NCBI RefSeq assembly: GCF_000009625.1 | Contig: NC_002678.2 | Span: forward strand, 6,480,001 to 6,544,000 | Direction: 5' to 3' | Origin: Mesorhizobium japonicum MAFF 303099 | GTDB taxonomy: Bacteria; Pseudomonadota; Alphaproteobacteria; Rhizobiales; Rhizobiaceae | Length of the DNA: 64,000 nt | Shown: piece by piece, positions 38,831 through 46,577 of the stretch | Layout: every line of letters starts with the position of its first letter | Position numbering within the stretch: the first letter of the stretch is position 1 | Notes under the pieces: model-generated | What the model was told of the DNA's origin: nothing | The model's input: the letters and a program-made list of their open reading frames with translations, nothing else | The model's database searches: none | Position numbers and translations under genes: made by a program

Positions 38831-39248
38831 GTCGTATCTCCAGCCAAACTGAGCCCGATGGTGCCTTGCGGCGTGGCCGGATTGAAGTTGTCGCGGCTGG
38901 GTTTCGCGATCCTGCTCCGTCCCATTGTGGCGAGTTGGCAGACAGTCAAATCGGTCTCTGGTTCGACGGCAGGCTGCCGGTGGGAGCCTGTCCGGGAACT
39001 TACGAATCACTTATCGTGAAGGCTGAGGGTGGGGTCCGACCGGAGTTGCCGGCGCACCGATCTTCGATGAATTGCATTCAATCCTAAAAAAACGGCGAGA
39101 GGTTGCGCCTAACTGCACGGTTTGTTTAATAAGCACTGTCTAATATTCGGCGTGATTGTAAGTGGCAGGCGGCTACTCATGCGGCGTGAAGGCAACGACA
39201 GCATAGAATGCCGCACCTCGCCCTTGGCTTGATAAGAGGGGATACGTG
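38831..39248. other. Leader of lipoprotein 2 (418 bp)
   Basis: No supported gene. The 3' part is a diverged copy of the lipoprotein 1 leader, including the motif at 39130-39144 and a conserved GGGGATA-N-GTGATGA start region. Confidence 0.6.
39130..39144 (+). promoter_or_regulatory. Shared locus motif, copy 4 (ahead of lipoprotein 2)
   Basis: TAAGCACTGTCTAAT, 119 bp before the ATG at 39249, followed by ATTC as in copy 3. Confidence 0.6.
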
Positions 39249-39662
39249 ATGAGCAATTGCGCAATGGGCGCATTTCGTCCAGGCAAATACAGTCTATGCA
39301 TTGTTGCGGCCGCGGCGATGATCTCGGGGTGTCAGGCCCTGGATGCGACCAAAACCGATGCGGTCGCACTCAAGCCTGTGGTCCACGCGCTCCGCAGCAA
39401 ACCTGTGGTCCTGCCGGTCTACGTCATGTCCACGGTTCATTCGCTTAGAATCGAGCCTGAGCTTCTGACGACGAGCACGACAGGGTCGACCGAAATTGAC
39501 CACGCTTTCGTATCACCGCAGCCGATCAAAATCGGCACGCCGGGAGCCGGGAAGATCGCCTACAATCCGGCCATTGGTGGGTCGTTTCCGGGCAGTTCGC
39601 CCTATATCTGCAGCCCCAGCGGATTTGGCCAGCGCGCCAGTTGCCACCCGCGTTATTTTTGA
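39249..39662 (+). CDS. Small lipoprotein 2 with CxPSGFGQxxxC tail
   Basis: A 137-residue lipoprotein: lipobox AMISGC (Cys about residue 28), then QALDATKTDA, matching QSMDATTTGS in lipoprotein 1, and the tail SPYICSPSGFGQRASC. ATG 39249 follows a GTG, exactly as in lipoprotein 1, and the leaders are similar, so gene and promoter were duplicated together. Its TGA stop is one base from the stop of the convergent epimerase gene, with no terminator between them. Function unknown. Confidence 0.75.
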   Translation: MSNCAMGAFRPGKYSLCIVAAAAMISGCQALDATKTDAVALKPVVHALRSKPVVLPVYVMSTVHSLRIEPELLTTSTTGSTEIDHAFVSPQPIKIGTPGAGKIAYNPAIGGSFPGSSPYICSPSGFGQRASCHPRYF

Positions 39663-39663
39663 T

Positions 39664-40695
39664 CTAGCCAGCAGCGAGGGATGCTGCCGCCTTGCTTGGC
39701 GGCAATTCCATCGGTTTTGTCCGCAATCCGAAGAATGGCGCCGCCGTCCTGACGATCGTGTCGATGTCGGAAAGCTGCGGCACAAAGCCAAGATGCGCGC
39801 GCGCCTTGCCCGGATCGGCATAGAGCTCTGCCGGATCTCCCGGGCGCCGGTCTCTGAAGACGGCCGGAACCGGTCTTGAGGTTATCCGGCCGACCGCCTG
39901 TATGATCTCCCTGATGGATACGCCGCGCCCTGTGCCAAGGTTGACCGCCAGGTTTTGTCCGCCGCCCTCGAGGTGCTGGAGCGCCTTCAGATGGGCGCGG
40001 GCCAGGTCGCTGACATGGATATAGTCGCGCACGCAGGTGCCGTCCGGCGTGTCATAATCCGTGCCGAAGACTTCGATTTCGTCGATGATGCCGGACGCCG
40101 CCATCAGCACCCTGGGTACCAGATGCGTTTCGGGTGAATGCCACTCGCCGAGTTCGCCGTCGGGATCGGCGCCGCAGGCGTTGAAATAGCGCAGGATCGC
40201 GAATTTCATCCCATAGGCGGACGCATAGTCGCCGATGATCTGCTCTCCCATCAGCTTGGTGCGCCCGTAAGGGCTGATTGGATTTTGCAAGGAGGTCTCG
40301 CGAACGGGCAACGCCTCCGGCACACCGTAGGTAGCGCAACTGCTGGAGAAGATGATGTTGTCGATGGCGTGCGCGCGTGCCGCGTCGAGCACGGCGATGG
40401 TCCCGGTCACGTTGGTCGAATAGTAATCGGCCGGCTCTTGAACGGATTCCCCGACATAGGCCAGCGCCGCGAAGTGGATGACGGAAATCGGCCGGTACGT
40501 CCCGATCGCCGCCCGCAGCGCATCCCGATCCCGGATATCGCCGACGACCAGCGGACCCCAGGCGACGGATTTCCGGTTGCCGCGGCACAGATTGTCGAAA
40601 GCCACGGGCAGATAGCCGGCGGCGGCCAGCAGCTTGCAGGTGTGACTGCCGATGAAGCCCGCCCCACCTGTCACCAGGATCGCCGGTTGGCTCAT
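39664..40695 (-). CDS. UDP-sugar 4-epimerase (GalE/Uxe type)
   Basis: A 343-residue extended short-chain dehydrogenase of the GalE family. NAD site GGAGFIGSH, catalytic Ser in SSSCATYG and YGRTK with Tyr and Lys. It starts [11 protein letters not shown], overlapping the uxs stop by four bases (ATGA). As the partner of a UDP-xylose synthase it may be a UDP-xylose 4-epimerase making UDP-arabinose, as I recall for the S. meliloti uxs1-uxe pair, where the epimerase also acts on UDP-glucose/galactose. The motif alone cannot separate galE from uxe. Confidence 0.88.
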   Translation of the reverse strand: MSQPAILVTGGAGFIGSHTCKLLAAAGYLPVAFDNLCRGNRKSVAWGPLVVGDIRDRDALRAAIGTYRPISVIHFAALAYVGESVQEPADYYSTNVTGTIAVLDAARAHAIDNIIFSSSCATYGVPEALPVRETSLQNPISPYGRTKLMGEQIIGDYASAYGMKFAILRYFNACGADPDGELGEWHSPETHLVPRVLMAASGIIDEIEVFGTDYDTPDGTCVRDYIHVSDLARAHLKALQHLEGGGQNLAVNLGTGRGVSIREIIQAVGRITSRPVPAVFRDRRPGDPAELYADPGKARAHLGFVPQLSDIDTIVRTAAPFFGLRTKPMELPPSKAAASLAAG

Positions 40696-41732
40696 GAAGC
40701 CGCGGCCCCGGTGATCATCCGGCTGCCGTAGAGCAGGGTGTCGAAATAGTCGACGGTATGGGCGAGCCCCTGGGCCAGGTTGATCCTCGGCTCCCAACCG
40801 AGATTATCCCTGGCAAAGGAAATATCCGGTTTGCGCTGCCTTGGATCGTCGATCGGCAGCGGCCGATGCACGATTTTCGATCTCGAGTTGGTGTAGCCGA
40901 CGACCAGCGTCGCGAGTTCCATGATGGTGAATTCACCGGGGTTGCCGAGATTGACCGGATGGGCGGGCGCATGCGGCGCATTCATCAGCCGGATGAAGCC
41001 CTCGATCAGGTCGTCGGCGTAGCAGAAGGAGCGGGTCTGCAGGCCGCTGCCATACACGGTCAGGTCTTCGCCGCGCAAGGCCTGGACGATGAAGTTCGAG
41101 ACCACGCGCCCATCATCGGGCTGCATGCGGCGGCCGTAAGTGTTGAAGATGCGGGCAACGCGGATGTCGAGCCCATATGTCCTCGAATAGTCGAAGAACA
41201 GGGTTTCGGCCGAACGCTTGCCTTCATCATAGCAGGACCGTGGTCCATGCGTGTTGACGTTGCCGAAATAGCTCTCGGGCTGTGGGTGCACCAACGGGTC
41301 GCCATATACCTCCGAAGTCGAGGCCTGGAATATTTTGGCATTGCTCCGGCGCGCGAGTTCCAGAAGGTTCAGCGAACCGAGCACGCTTGTCTTGAACGTA
41401 TGGATCGGATCAGCCTGGTAGTGCGCCGGAGAGGCCGGGCAGGCGAGATTGTAGATCTCGTCGACCTCAAGGCCGGCAGGCAGCGGATCGACGATGTCGT
41501 GCTCGATGCAGGTGAATCTGGGATCGCGCAGAAGGGTGTTGAGATTGTATCTCTTGCCGGTGTGGAAATTATCCAGCGCGACGACGTCATACCCGTCCCG
41601 CAACAGGCGTTCACACAGATGCGACCCCAGGAAGCCTGCGCCCCCGGCAACCAGGGCGCGACGTCGTTTTTGGTGAGGCTCCCTTTGACCGATCCCGGAT
41701 CCCAGCTTCAGAACCTTGATGATCTTGCTCAT
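40692..41732 (-). CDS. UDP-glucuronate decarboxylase (UDP-xylose synthase)
   Basis: The 346-residue protein converts UDP-glucuronate to UDP-xylose and is NAD-dependent. Motifs: [10 protein letters not shown], the UXS signature [11 protein letters not shown] (catalytic Tyr/Lys), STSEVYGDP, and [10 protein letters not shown], all typical of bacterial and plant UXS. An N-terminal extension of about 20 residues precedes the Rossmann fold. It is first in the operon; a shared motif lies about 290 bp upstream of the ATG at 41730-41732. Together with the epimerase it supplies pentose donors to the GT2 synthase (inference). Confidence 0.9.
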   Translation of the reverse strand: MSKIIKVLKLGSGIGQREPHQKRRRALVAGGAGFLGSHLCERLLRDGYDVVALDNFHTGKRYNLNTLLRDPRFTCIEHDIVDPLPAGLEVDEIYNLACPASPAHYQADPIHTFKTSVLGSLNLLELARRSNAKIFQASTSEVYGDPLVHPQPESYFGNVNTHGPRSCYDEGKRSAETLFFDYSRTYGLDIRVARIFNTYGRRMQPDDGRVVSNFIVQALRGEDLTVYGSGLQTRSFCYADDLIEGFIRLMNAPHAPAHPVNLGNPGEFTIMELATLVVGYTNSRSKIVHRPLPIDDPRQRKPDISFARDNLGWEPRINLAQGLAHTVDYFDTLLYGSRMITGAAAS

Positions 41733-42257
41733 GCTTTTCCCCTACGCAACCCGCACGCTATCGCCGCGCCGGGACAACAGCCCGGCGACGCCTTCAGAAA
41801 GTGACAAACCCTCCGCATCAGCGGATTCGCTGTTCATTGATGTGCGCTAATTGTTCTCTGGGTTCGCCGGGTCGGTGCCGCACGGTTTAAGTGCTGCCGC
41901 TCACCCGTCTCCAAGCCCCAAAATCGCGATCACACGTACAGTGCCATCATCGTCGATTGCTCGCCCAAATTGCACATCCCAACGCACTAAAAATATACCT
42001 GTGGAGATCATAGTCAACTAAATTAGTGGTTTCTTAACTATGGCAATTTGCGAATGGTTAACCTTCGATGGCTCGGCTTCGCAACGCCGGACTGTGAGCG
42101 TTCGGGGAGATATTCGTTGCAAGTCAATGGTTTGGGGCGGCCGCTGATGCAATGCCGGGGCAGCGGATGCCGAGGCCGCCACTCCATCGCGCGTCTCAGT
42201 CTGTGTCCGAGGAAATATACTTAGATGAAGAACAGAGCTAGGCGATCCCTGCGGGTG
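41733..42257. other. uxs upstream region (525 bp)
   Basis: No supported gene. It carries the shared motif at 42022-42036 on the minus strand, with TTGAC at 42013-42017, and an A+T-rich stretch around 41990-42060. The rest shows nothing I recognise. Confidence 0.6.
42013..42036 (-). promoter_or_regulatory. Shared locus motif, copy 5 (ahead of uxs)
   Basis: Minus strand TAAGAAACCACTAAT (42022-42036), four bases, then TTGAC (42013-42017). TATATT about 14 bases further is a short-spaced -10 candidate. It shares TAATTTAGTTGAC with copy 2. Confidence 0.7.
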
Positions 42258-42485
42258 TCAAATTTTCAGTTCACAATGAGACTGCTGGCCAAAGCCGCTT
42301 GGGCTGCAAACATAAACGTCGGGATGCGAATACTTTGCAAGTATTTCTCTGCGAAAATCGGAGGCATCGCAGCCATTTATAGCTAAGAGAAAGCCGAGAG
42401 CCAAAAACTGAATGGAGAACCGCTGCGTCAGGGCGGATTTTGACCGCGATTTTGTTCCATCGAACTGCTCGAAGGCTATGTGCAT
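42258..42485 (-). CDS. Small lipoprotein 3 with CxPSGFGQxxxC tail
   Basis: A 75-residue protein with a lipobox (LLAINGC) and the tail YVCSPSGFGQQSHC, the third copy of the family seen at 37431 and 39249. I choose ATG 42485 because GAGAGG stands six bases before it; ATG 42503 is an alternative. It is much shorter than its relatives: the middle region is almost absent. No shared motif is found ahead of it; instead a long hairpin lies about 180 bp upstream. Function unknown. Confidence 0.65.
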   Translation of the reverse strand: MHIAFEQFDGTKSRSKSALTQRFSIQFLALGFLLAINGCDASDFRREILAKYSHPDVYVCSPSGFGQQSHCELKI

Positions 42486-42796
42486 AAGGCCTCTCACTCG
42501 CATGGCGCGGATCGTCGGTCATTTGGTCAGAAAAGGCGCAAGTGTCCATTCCATGCCGTAACATCGATGATTTCCACAATGGCATTGAGCGCATAGGTAG
42601 AGAGCGCCGTCCATTGCGCGATCGCGTATGCACGCAACGGCACCTCGGCACAACCGGTCGTAAAATGCCTGAGCCAGAGGATGGTCGCATCTGCGGCCAT
42701 CCTCTGGCTCAAGCACGACAAAACGGTCGCATTGTTCTTTTGTCGGTTGGGCATGGATCGACCTGGAGGCGGCCGACCAGTTCCAGGTCGGACAGC
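42486..42796. other. Intergenic region with long hairpin (311 bp)
   Basis: No supported gene. It contains the 42-bp hairpin at 42670-42711 between the AhpD-like gene and lipoprotein 3. Confidence 0.5.
42670..42711. repeat. 42-bp near-perfect hairpin
   Basis: TGAGCCAGAGGATGG pairs with CCATCCTCTGGCTCA, and the inner bases CGCA/TGCG extend the stem to a two-base loop (TC) with one G-T pair. There is no T-tract. It may be a REP-like or miniature element or a 3' structure for the AhpD-like gene. Confidence 0.65.
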
Positions 42797-43267
42797 CTAC
42801 TGCCCGCCCATCTCCTTCTTGAATGTGTCGAAATCGACCTGCATGCCGTTGAAAATGGTGCTCCAATGGCGGGTCAGTGCAGCCATCGCCACGGCTTCCT
42901 GAATCTCCTCGTCGGTGGCGCCGGCGCGCTTGGCGTCCTGCGTATCCGACCAGACGCAATAGTTGCACGGAATCTGCGCCGCCACTGCAAGCGAGATCAG
43001 CGACTTGACCTTTGGCGGCAGCGCCGTCTTGTCGCTGAGCTCGATGGCCTTGACCTCGGCCCAGGCGCCGGGCAGACCGGCTTTGGGAAACTGCTTCACA
43101 AAACTCGGTACGCCGCCCATGGTCGACTGGATATCCTTGAGCGTTGCATCATAGTCGTCGGCAAAGGCAGGTGCCGCGACCAGGGCCAGCGCACAGCCGG
43201 CGGCGGCGAGCAGGCAGCCGCGGTGTATCGATGAAAGCACGGATGAAAGAATGCGATAATTAGACAT
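42797..43267 (-). CDS. Exported AhpD-like (carboxymuconolactone decarboxylase family) protein
   Basis: A 156-residue protein with a signal peptide (LALVAAPAFA) and an alkylhydroperoxidase-D-like domain. The redox pair is in QIPCNYCVWSD. In AhpD an upstream Glu and a His four residues after the second Cys complete the relay; here these positions are Gln and Asp, so peroxidase activity of the usual type is doubtful. Divergent from a TetR gene across a gap with two CTTAC-N3-GTAAG palindromes, so it is the likely repressor target. Confidence 0.88.
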   Translation of the reverse strand: MSNYRILSSVLSSIHRGCLLAAAGCALALVAAPAFADDYDATLKDIQSTMGGVPSFVKQFPKAGLPGAWAEVKAIELSDKTALPPKVKSLISLAVAAQIPCNYCVWSDTQDAKRAGATDEEIQEAVAMAALTRHWSTIFNGMQVDFDTFKKEMGGQ

Positions 43268-43292
43268 GACATTCTCCTCTGGTCTTTGTTAG

Positions 43293-43337
43293 CCTTACGA
43301 TGTAAGGTGGTGCGGAAAGTGAACCTTACAGTGTAAG
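43293..43337. promoter_or_regulatory. Twin TetR-type operators CTTAC-N3-GTAAG
   Basis: CCTTAC-GAT-GTAAGG (43293-43307) and CTTAC-AGT-GTAAG (43325-43337) have centres 31 bp apart, about three helical turns, in the gap between the AhpD-like and TetR genes. Both probably bind the TetR product and control both promoters. Confidence 0.75.
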
Positions 43338-43352
43338 TTGTCAAGCGGCGCA

Positions 43353-44030
43353 ATGGACACGTCAATCAAAAAAAAGCGAGTGCGCGGGCGCTTGTCGCGC
43401 GAAATGATCGAGGACGCGGCCTTCGAGGTGATCGAGAAGGAGGGGCTCGCTGGCTTTTCAATGCGCAAGCTAGCGGCGGCGCTCGGCTGCGAGGCGATGA
43501 GCATCTATCACCATTTTCCTTCGGTGGCGCATTTGCACGAAGCGCTGGTCGACCGGCTGGTCGGTGCGCTGGAAATGCCCGACGCCAGCCTTCCATGGCG
43601 GCAAAGAATGCGTATCGCCATCGAGGATTTTCGCAGCATCGGCCGCGACCATCCCGCCTATGCCACTTTCTTTGTCACCTACCGGATGAACTCGCCGATC
43701 TGCCTTGCATGGCTGAACGGCATTCTGAGCCTGTTCAGGGATGGCGGCTTTGACACCGAACTCAGCGCGCGGCTGTTTCGCGCCGTCGGCTATTATCTGA
43801 TGGGCGCGGTGTTGGATGAGAATGCGGGCTATGCCAAGGGTCCGTCGGCGGTGAACACGGTCAGCGACGAGCAACTGGCCCGGGATTTTCCCAATGTCAT
43901 GGCCGCCGGGCGCTTTTTCGGTACCGCCGAATTCGACAAGACATTCGAGCTCGGCCTCGACATGCTGCTGGACGAAATGGAACGCCTGCGCGACGGTGCC
44001 GACGCTGGCCAGTTGTCCGGCAAGGTGTGA
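43353..44030 (+). CDS. TetR family transcriptional regulator
   Basis: A 225-residue one-component repressor. The N-terminal helix-turn-helix is at about residues 12-60 (SREMIEDAAFEVIEKEGLAGFSMRKLAAALGCEAMSIYHHFPS). The C-terminal ligand domain (FRSIGRDHPAYATFF) is of the TetR_C type. I use ATG 43353; a TTG five codons upstream is less likely. It should control itself and the divergent AhpD-like gene through the twin palindromes. Confidence 0.92.
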   Translation: MDTSIKKKRVRGRLSREMIEDAAFEVIEKEGLAGFSMRKLAAALGCEAMSIYHHFPSVAHLHEALVDRLVGALEMPDASLPWRQRMRIAIEDFRSIGRDHPAYATFFVTYRMNSPICLAWLNGILSLFRDGGFDTELSARLFRAVGYYLMGAVLDENAGYAKGPSAVNTVSDEQLARDFPNVMAAGRFFGTAEFDKTFELGLDMLLDEMERLRDGADAGQLSGKV

Positions 44031-44049
44031 TGACGAGGTGGCTGTCTGA

Positions 44050-44655
44050 ATGCGCTTTCTGTTTGTCCTGATCCTGCTGGCCGGCACCGGCATCGGCCTC
44101 ATATATCCCTGGGCGATGACCAATTTTTCCGGCCGCGAGATCGGCACCTGGCGGGTCTATGAGCAAGGCCGCTTCAAGCCGTTGATCGTGTCGCTCTCGG
44201 GCCGCGACGCGCCGGTCCGGGTCCTTGTCGATCTCACCGCGCGGGCCGAACGCATCGTTTCGCAGCAGCGCACGGTGCTGACGCTGACCGCCGCCAGCAA
44301 TGGCCGCACGGTGCTTGCCTCGACGTTGCAGTTCAACCATGTCGACAATCCACGCCAGGCCAGTCCGCAGCTGCCCGACAAGATCTTTCGCGACGAGGCC
44401 GGCGTCATCGCCAGCGTCAATTCCGGTCCCTATGTCTTCACCGCCGGTCCGGGCGACGCAGAGGACATCCCGATGCGGGCGGTCGATCTCATCCTGCGCT
44501 CCGGTGTCGGCGAAACCGACCGGCGCGCGCGGCCGGTCGGCTTCGCTCTGATGGCGGTCGGCTTGATCGGCTTCCTGCTGTCCCTGCGTTCCGGTGGCGG
44601 CCGGCCGGACAATCCGAACTCGCAACCACCGCCGCCGCGTTGGGGCAGGGGTTGA
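44050..44655 (+). CDS. Hypothetical membrane-anchored protein with N- and C-terminal helices
   Basis: A 201-residue protein I cannot name. A hydrophobic N-terminus (FLFVLILLAGTGIGLIYPW) could be a signal anchor, the central 120 residues look like a soluble beta-rich domain (RVLVDLTARAERIV, TLTAASNGRTVL), and residues about 168-183 (FALMAVGLIGFLLSL) form a second helix before a Pro-rich end. It follows the TetR gene by 19 bp and may share its transcript. Confidence 0.75.
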   Translation: MRFLFVLILLAGTGIGLIYPWAMTNFSGREIGTWRVYEQGRFKPLIVSLSGRDAPVRVLVDLTARAERIVSQQRTVLTLTAASNGRTVLASTLQFNHVDNPRQASPQLPDKIFRDEAGVIASVNSGPYVFTAGPGDAEDIPMRAVDLILRSGVGETDRRARPVGFALMAVGLIGFLLSLRSGGGRPDNPNSQPPPPRWGRG

Positions 44656-44717
44656 CGCATGTCGCCAAAAAGTGTGCAGCGGTTTTGGGGTAACGACATG
44701 CGTAACGGCAACAGATC

Positions 44718-45566
44718 ATGAATTACCGCCACGCCTACCACGCCGGAAATTTCGCCGATGTCGTCAAGCATGTCGTGCTGACGCGGCTGCTCGACTATCT
44801 CAAGCAGAAGGACAAGGCTTTTCGCGTCGTCGACACCCATGCCGGCATTGGCCGCTATGATCTGTCGTCGCTCGAGGCGCAGAAGACCGGCGAATGGCAG
44901 GGCGGCATCGGCAGGCTGATCGATGCCTCGCTCGACGCCAGGGCGGGTGCGCTGCTGGCGCCCTATCTGGAAGCGGTGCGGTCGCTCAATCCCGGGGACG
45001 GCGTGAAGAAATATCCGGGCTCGCCGCTGCTCGCGCGCCATCTCCTGCGCAAGCAGGACCGGTTGTCGGCGATCGAACTGCACCCGAAAGACGCCGCCAG
45101 ACTGAAGGCGGAATTCGCCGGCGACTTCCAGGTGCGGGTGATGGAACTCGATGGCTGGCTGGCGCTCGGCGCGCATCTGCCGCCGAAGGAAAAGCGCGGC
45201 CTTGTGCTCATCGATCCGCCCTTCGAGGAGGAGGGCGAGTTCGGCCGCCTCGTCGAAGGGCTCATCAGGGCGCACAGGCGCTGGCCCGGCGGCATCTATG
45301 CGCTGTGGTATCCGATCAAGGACCGCAAGGCGGTGATCGCCTTCAGGAAGGCGCTGAAGCAATCCGGCATCCCGAAAATCCTCGACATAGAATTCGAGAT
45401 CAGGCCGGCATCTTCGGAGCCCAGCCTCGATGGCAGCGGCATGGTCGTGGTCAACCCGCCCTTCACGCTGGAAGGCGAATTGCGAACCGTGCTGCCGGCC
45501 CTGCACAAACTGCTCGCCGTGGAAAAGCCGGCGCACTGGTCACTGGAATGGCTGGCGGGGGAGTAG
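44718..45566 (+). CDS. rlmJ: 23S rRNA (adenine2030-N6)-methyltransferase
   Basis: RlmJ methylates A2030 of 23S rRNA. The 282-residue protein starts MNYRHAYHAGNFADVVKH, the family hallmark, and has VVDTHAGIGRYDL and the catalytic DPPF in LVLIDPPFEEEGEF, with MVVVNPPF near the C-terminus. It converges with the AraC gene. Confidence 0.95.
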   Translation: MNYRHAYHAGNFADVVKHVVLTRLLDYLKQKDKAFRVVDTHAGIGRYDLSSLEAQKTGEWQGGIGRLIDASLDARAGALLAPYLEAVRSLNPGDGVKKYPGSPLLARHLLRKQDRLSAIELHPKDAARLKAEFAGDFQVRVMELDGWLALGAHLPPKEKRGLVLIDPPFEEEGEFGRLVEGLIRAHRRWPGGIYALWYPIKDRKAVIAFRKALKQSGIPKILDIEFEIRPASSEPSLDGSGMVVVNPPFTLEGELRTVLPALHKLLAVEKPAHWSLEWLAGE

Positions 45567-45602
45567 GCGGGCATGGCTTCGGCCGGGTTGGCCGGGACGC
45601 CG

Positions 45603-46373
45603 CTATACTCCAGCGGCAACCAGCGCCGCCGGGGTGATGCCGGATAGCCGCCTGCTTTCGCGTATCAGATGGGCCTGGTCCGCATAGCCTGCCTCGATCG
45701 CCAACACTGCGACCGAGGTATCGCTGGATGCCTGCCTCAGACGTCGGTAGCGGTGAAAGCGCAGGATGCGGTCGAGCGTCTTTGGGCCGTAGCCGAAACT
45801 CCCCTCGAAACGCCGACGCAGCGTCCGCTCGCTCATATGCAAGGTGCGTAGCAGGAATGGCACCAGCGGCTTGTCGGCCGGCAGACCCCGGTCGATGACG
45901 TCAAAGGCAAAGCCCATGACGGCATCGGGCGCATGGTGGTGGTCTTGCGTGTGTGCGCCGATTGCCTTCTGCAATTGTCCCACCATGCCGGCGAGGTCGG
46001 GCACGGCGCGGACGTTGCCTGCCAGATGGCGCGCCCGCATACCCCAGAGGTCACCGAGGTCAAGGCGCTCTCCGACGATCTGGCTAGCCGGCACGCCTAG
46101 CCAGCCGGCGGCCGCCCCTGGCCGGAATCTCAATCCGACAATCGTCGTTCCTGACGGCAGTGTCTCGATCTGTGGCTCCCGGTCCGGTCCCGCGATCCGG
46201 AACCGGCCATCGATCCACTGCAAGTCGATCGTCGCATCCGGCGTTATCACGACCGGTGGAGCATCCCGGTCCCGCATGCGGTGGACCCAGACGGACGTGA
46301 AAACGGTAGCCAGCCGCCTGTCTGCGGGGCGTTCCTGGAAAAAGCCGGTGGTCTGCGCCAGTACAGCTTCCAT
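45603..46373 (-). CDS. AraC family transcriptional regulator
   Basis: A 256-residue regulator with an N-terminal DUF6597-like sensory part (TPDATIDLQWIDGRFRIAGP, VGLRFRPGAA) and a C-terminal AraC domain (LRTLHMSERTLRRRFEGSFGYGPKTLDRILRFHRYRRL, then AGYADQAHLIRESRRLSG). It is divergent from the VOC-DoxX pair, which it may regulate. The binding site is not evident. Confidence 0.92.
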   Translation of the reverse strand: MEAVLAQTTGFFQERPADRRLATVFTSVWVHRMRDRDAPPVVITPDATIDLQWIDGRFRIAGPDREPQIETLPSGTTIVGLRFRPGAAAGWLGVPASQIVGERLDLGDLWGMRARHLAGNVRAVPDLAGMVGQLQKAIGAHTQDHHHAPDAVMGFAFDVIDRGLPADKPLVPFLLRTLHMSERTLRRRFEGSFGYGPKTLDRILRFHRYRRLRQASSDTSVAVLAIEAGYADQAHLIRESRRLSGITPAALVAAGV

Positions 46374-46577
46374 CTTTTAAGCTTTCGTCAGTCTGCGCGG
46401 CCCTTGGTCTTCTCGTTGGCTCGTCATTCGGGTCCGGGCCATTTTGGCCGAAATCTTCAATGCATGCCGCTCCCGCCATGGCAAACCTGCACGAAGCTTT
46501 TCGGTGTCATCGCGGCCACATCGGCGCCGAGGTCACCGATGCCGTGCAAGCCCAGAATATAAAAAGGAGAAACCAAA

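Noticed and set aside
42519..42968. A 149-codon minus-strand ORF overlapping the AhpD-like gene
   Set aside because: It overlaps a well-supported gene in another frame and shows the shadow-type Arg/His/Cys-rich composition.
45603..46373. The AraC regulator as the CuxR-like activator of the polysaccharide locus
   Set aside because: It lies 4 kb away beside VOC/DoxX genes. An RxxxR occurs near its start (RPADR), but no D/NxSxxG partner motif is seen, so c-di-GMP binding is not supported.
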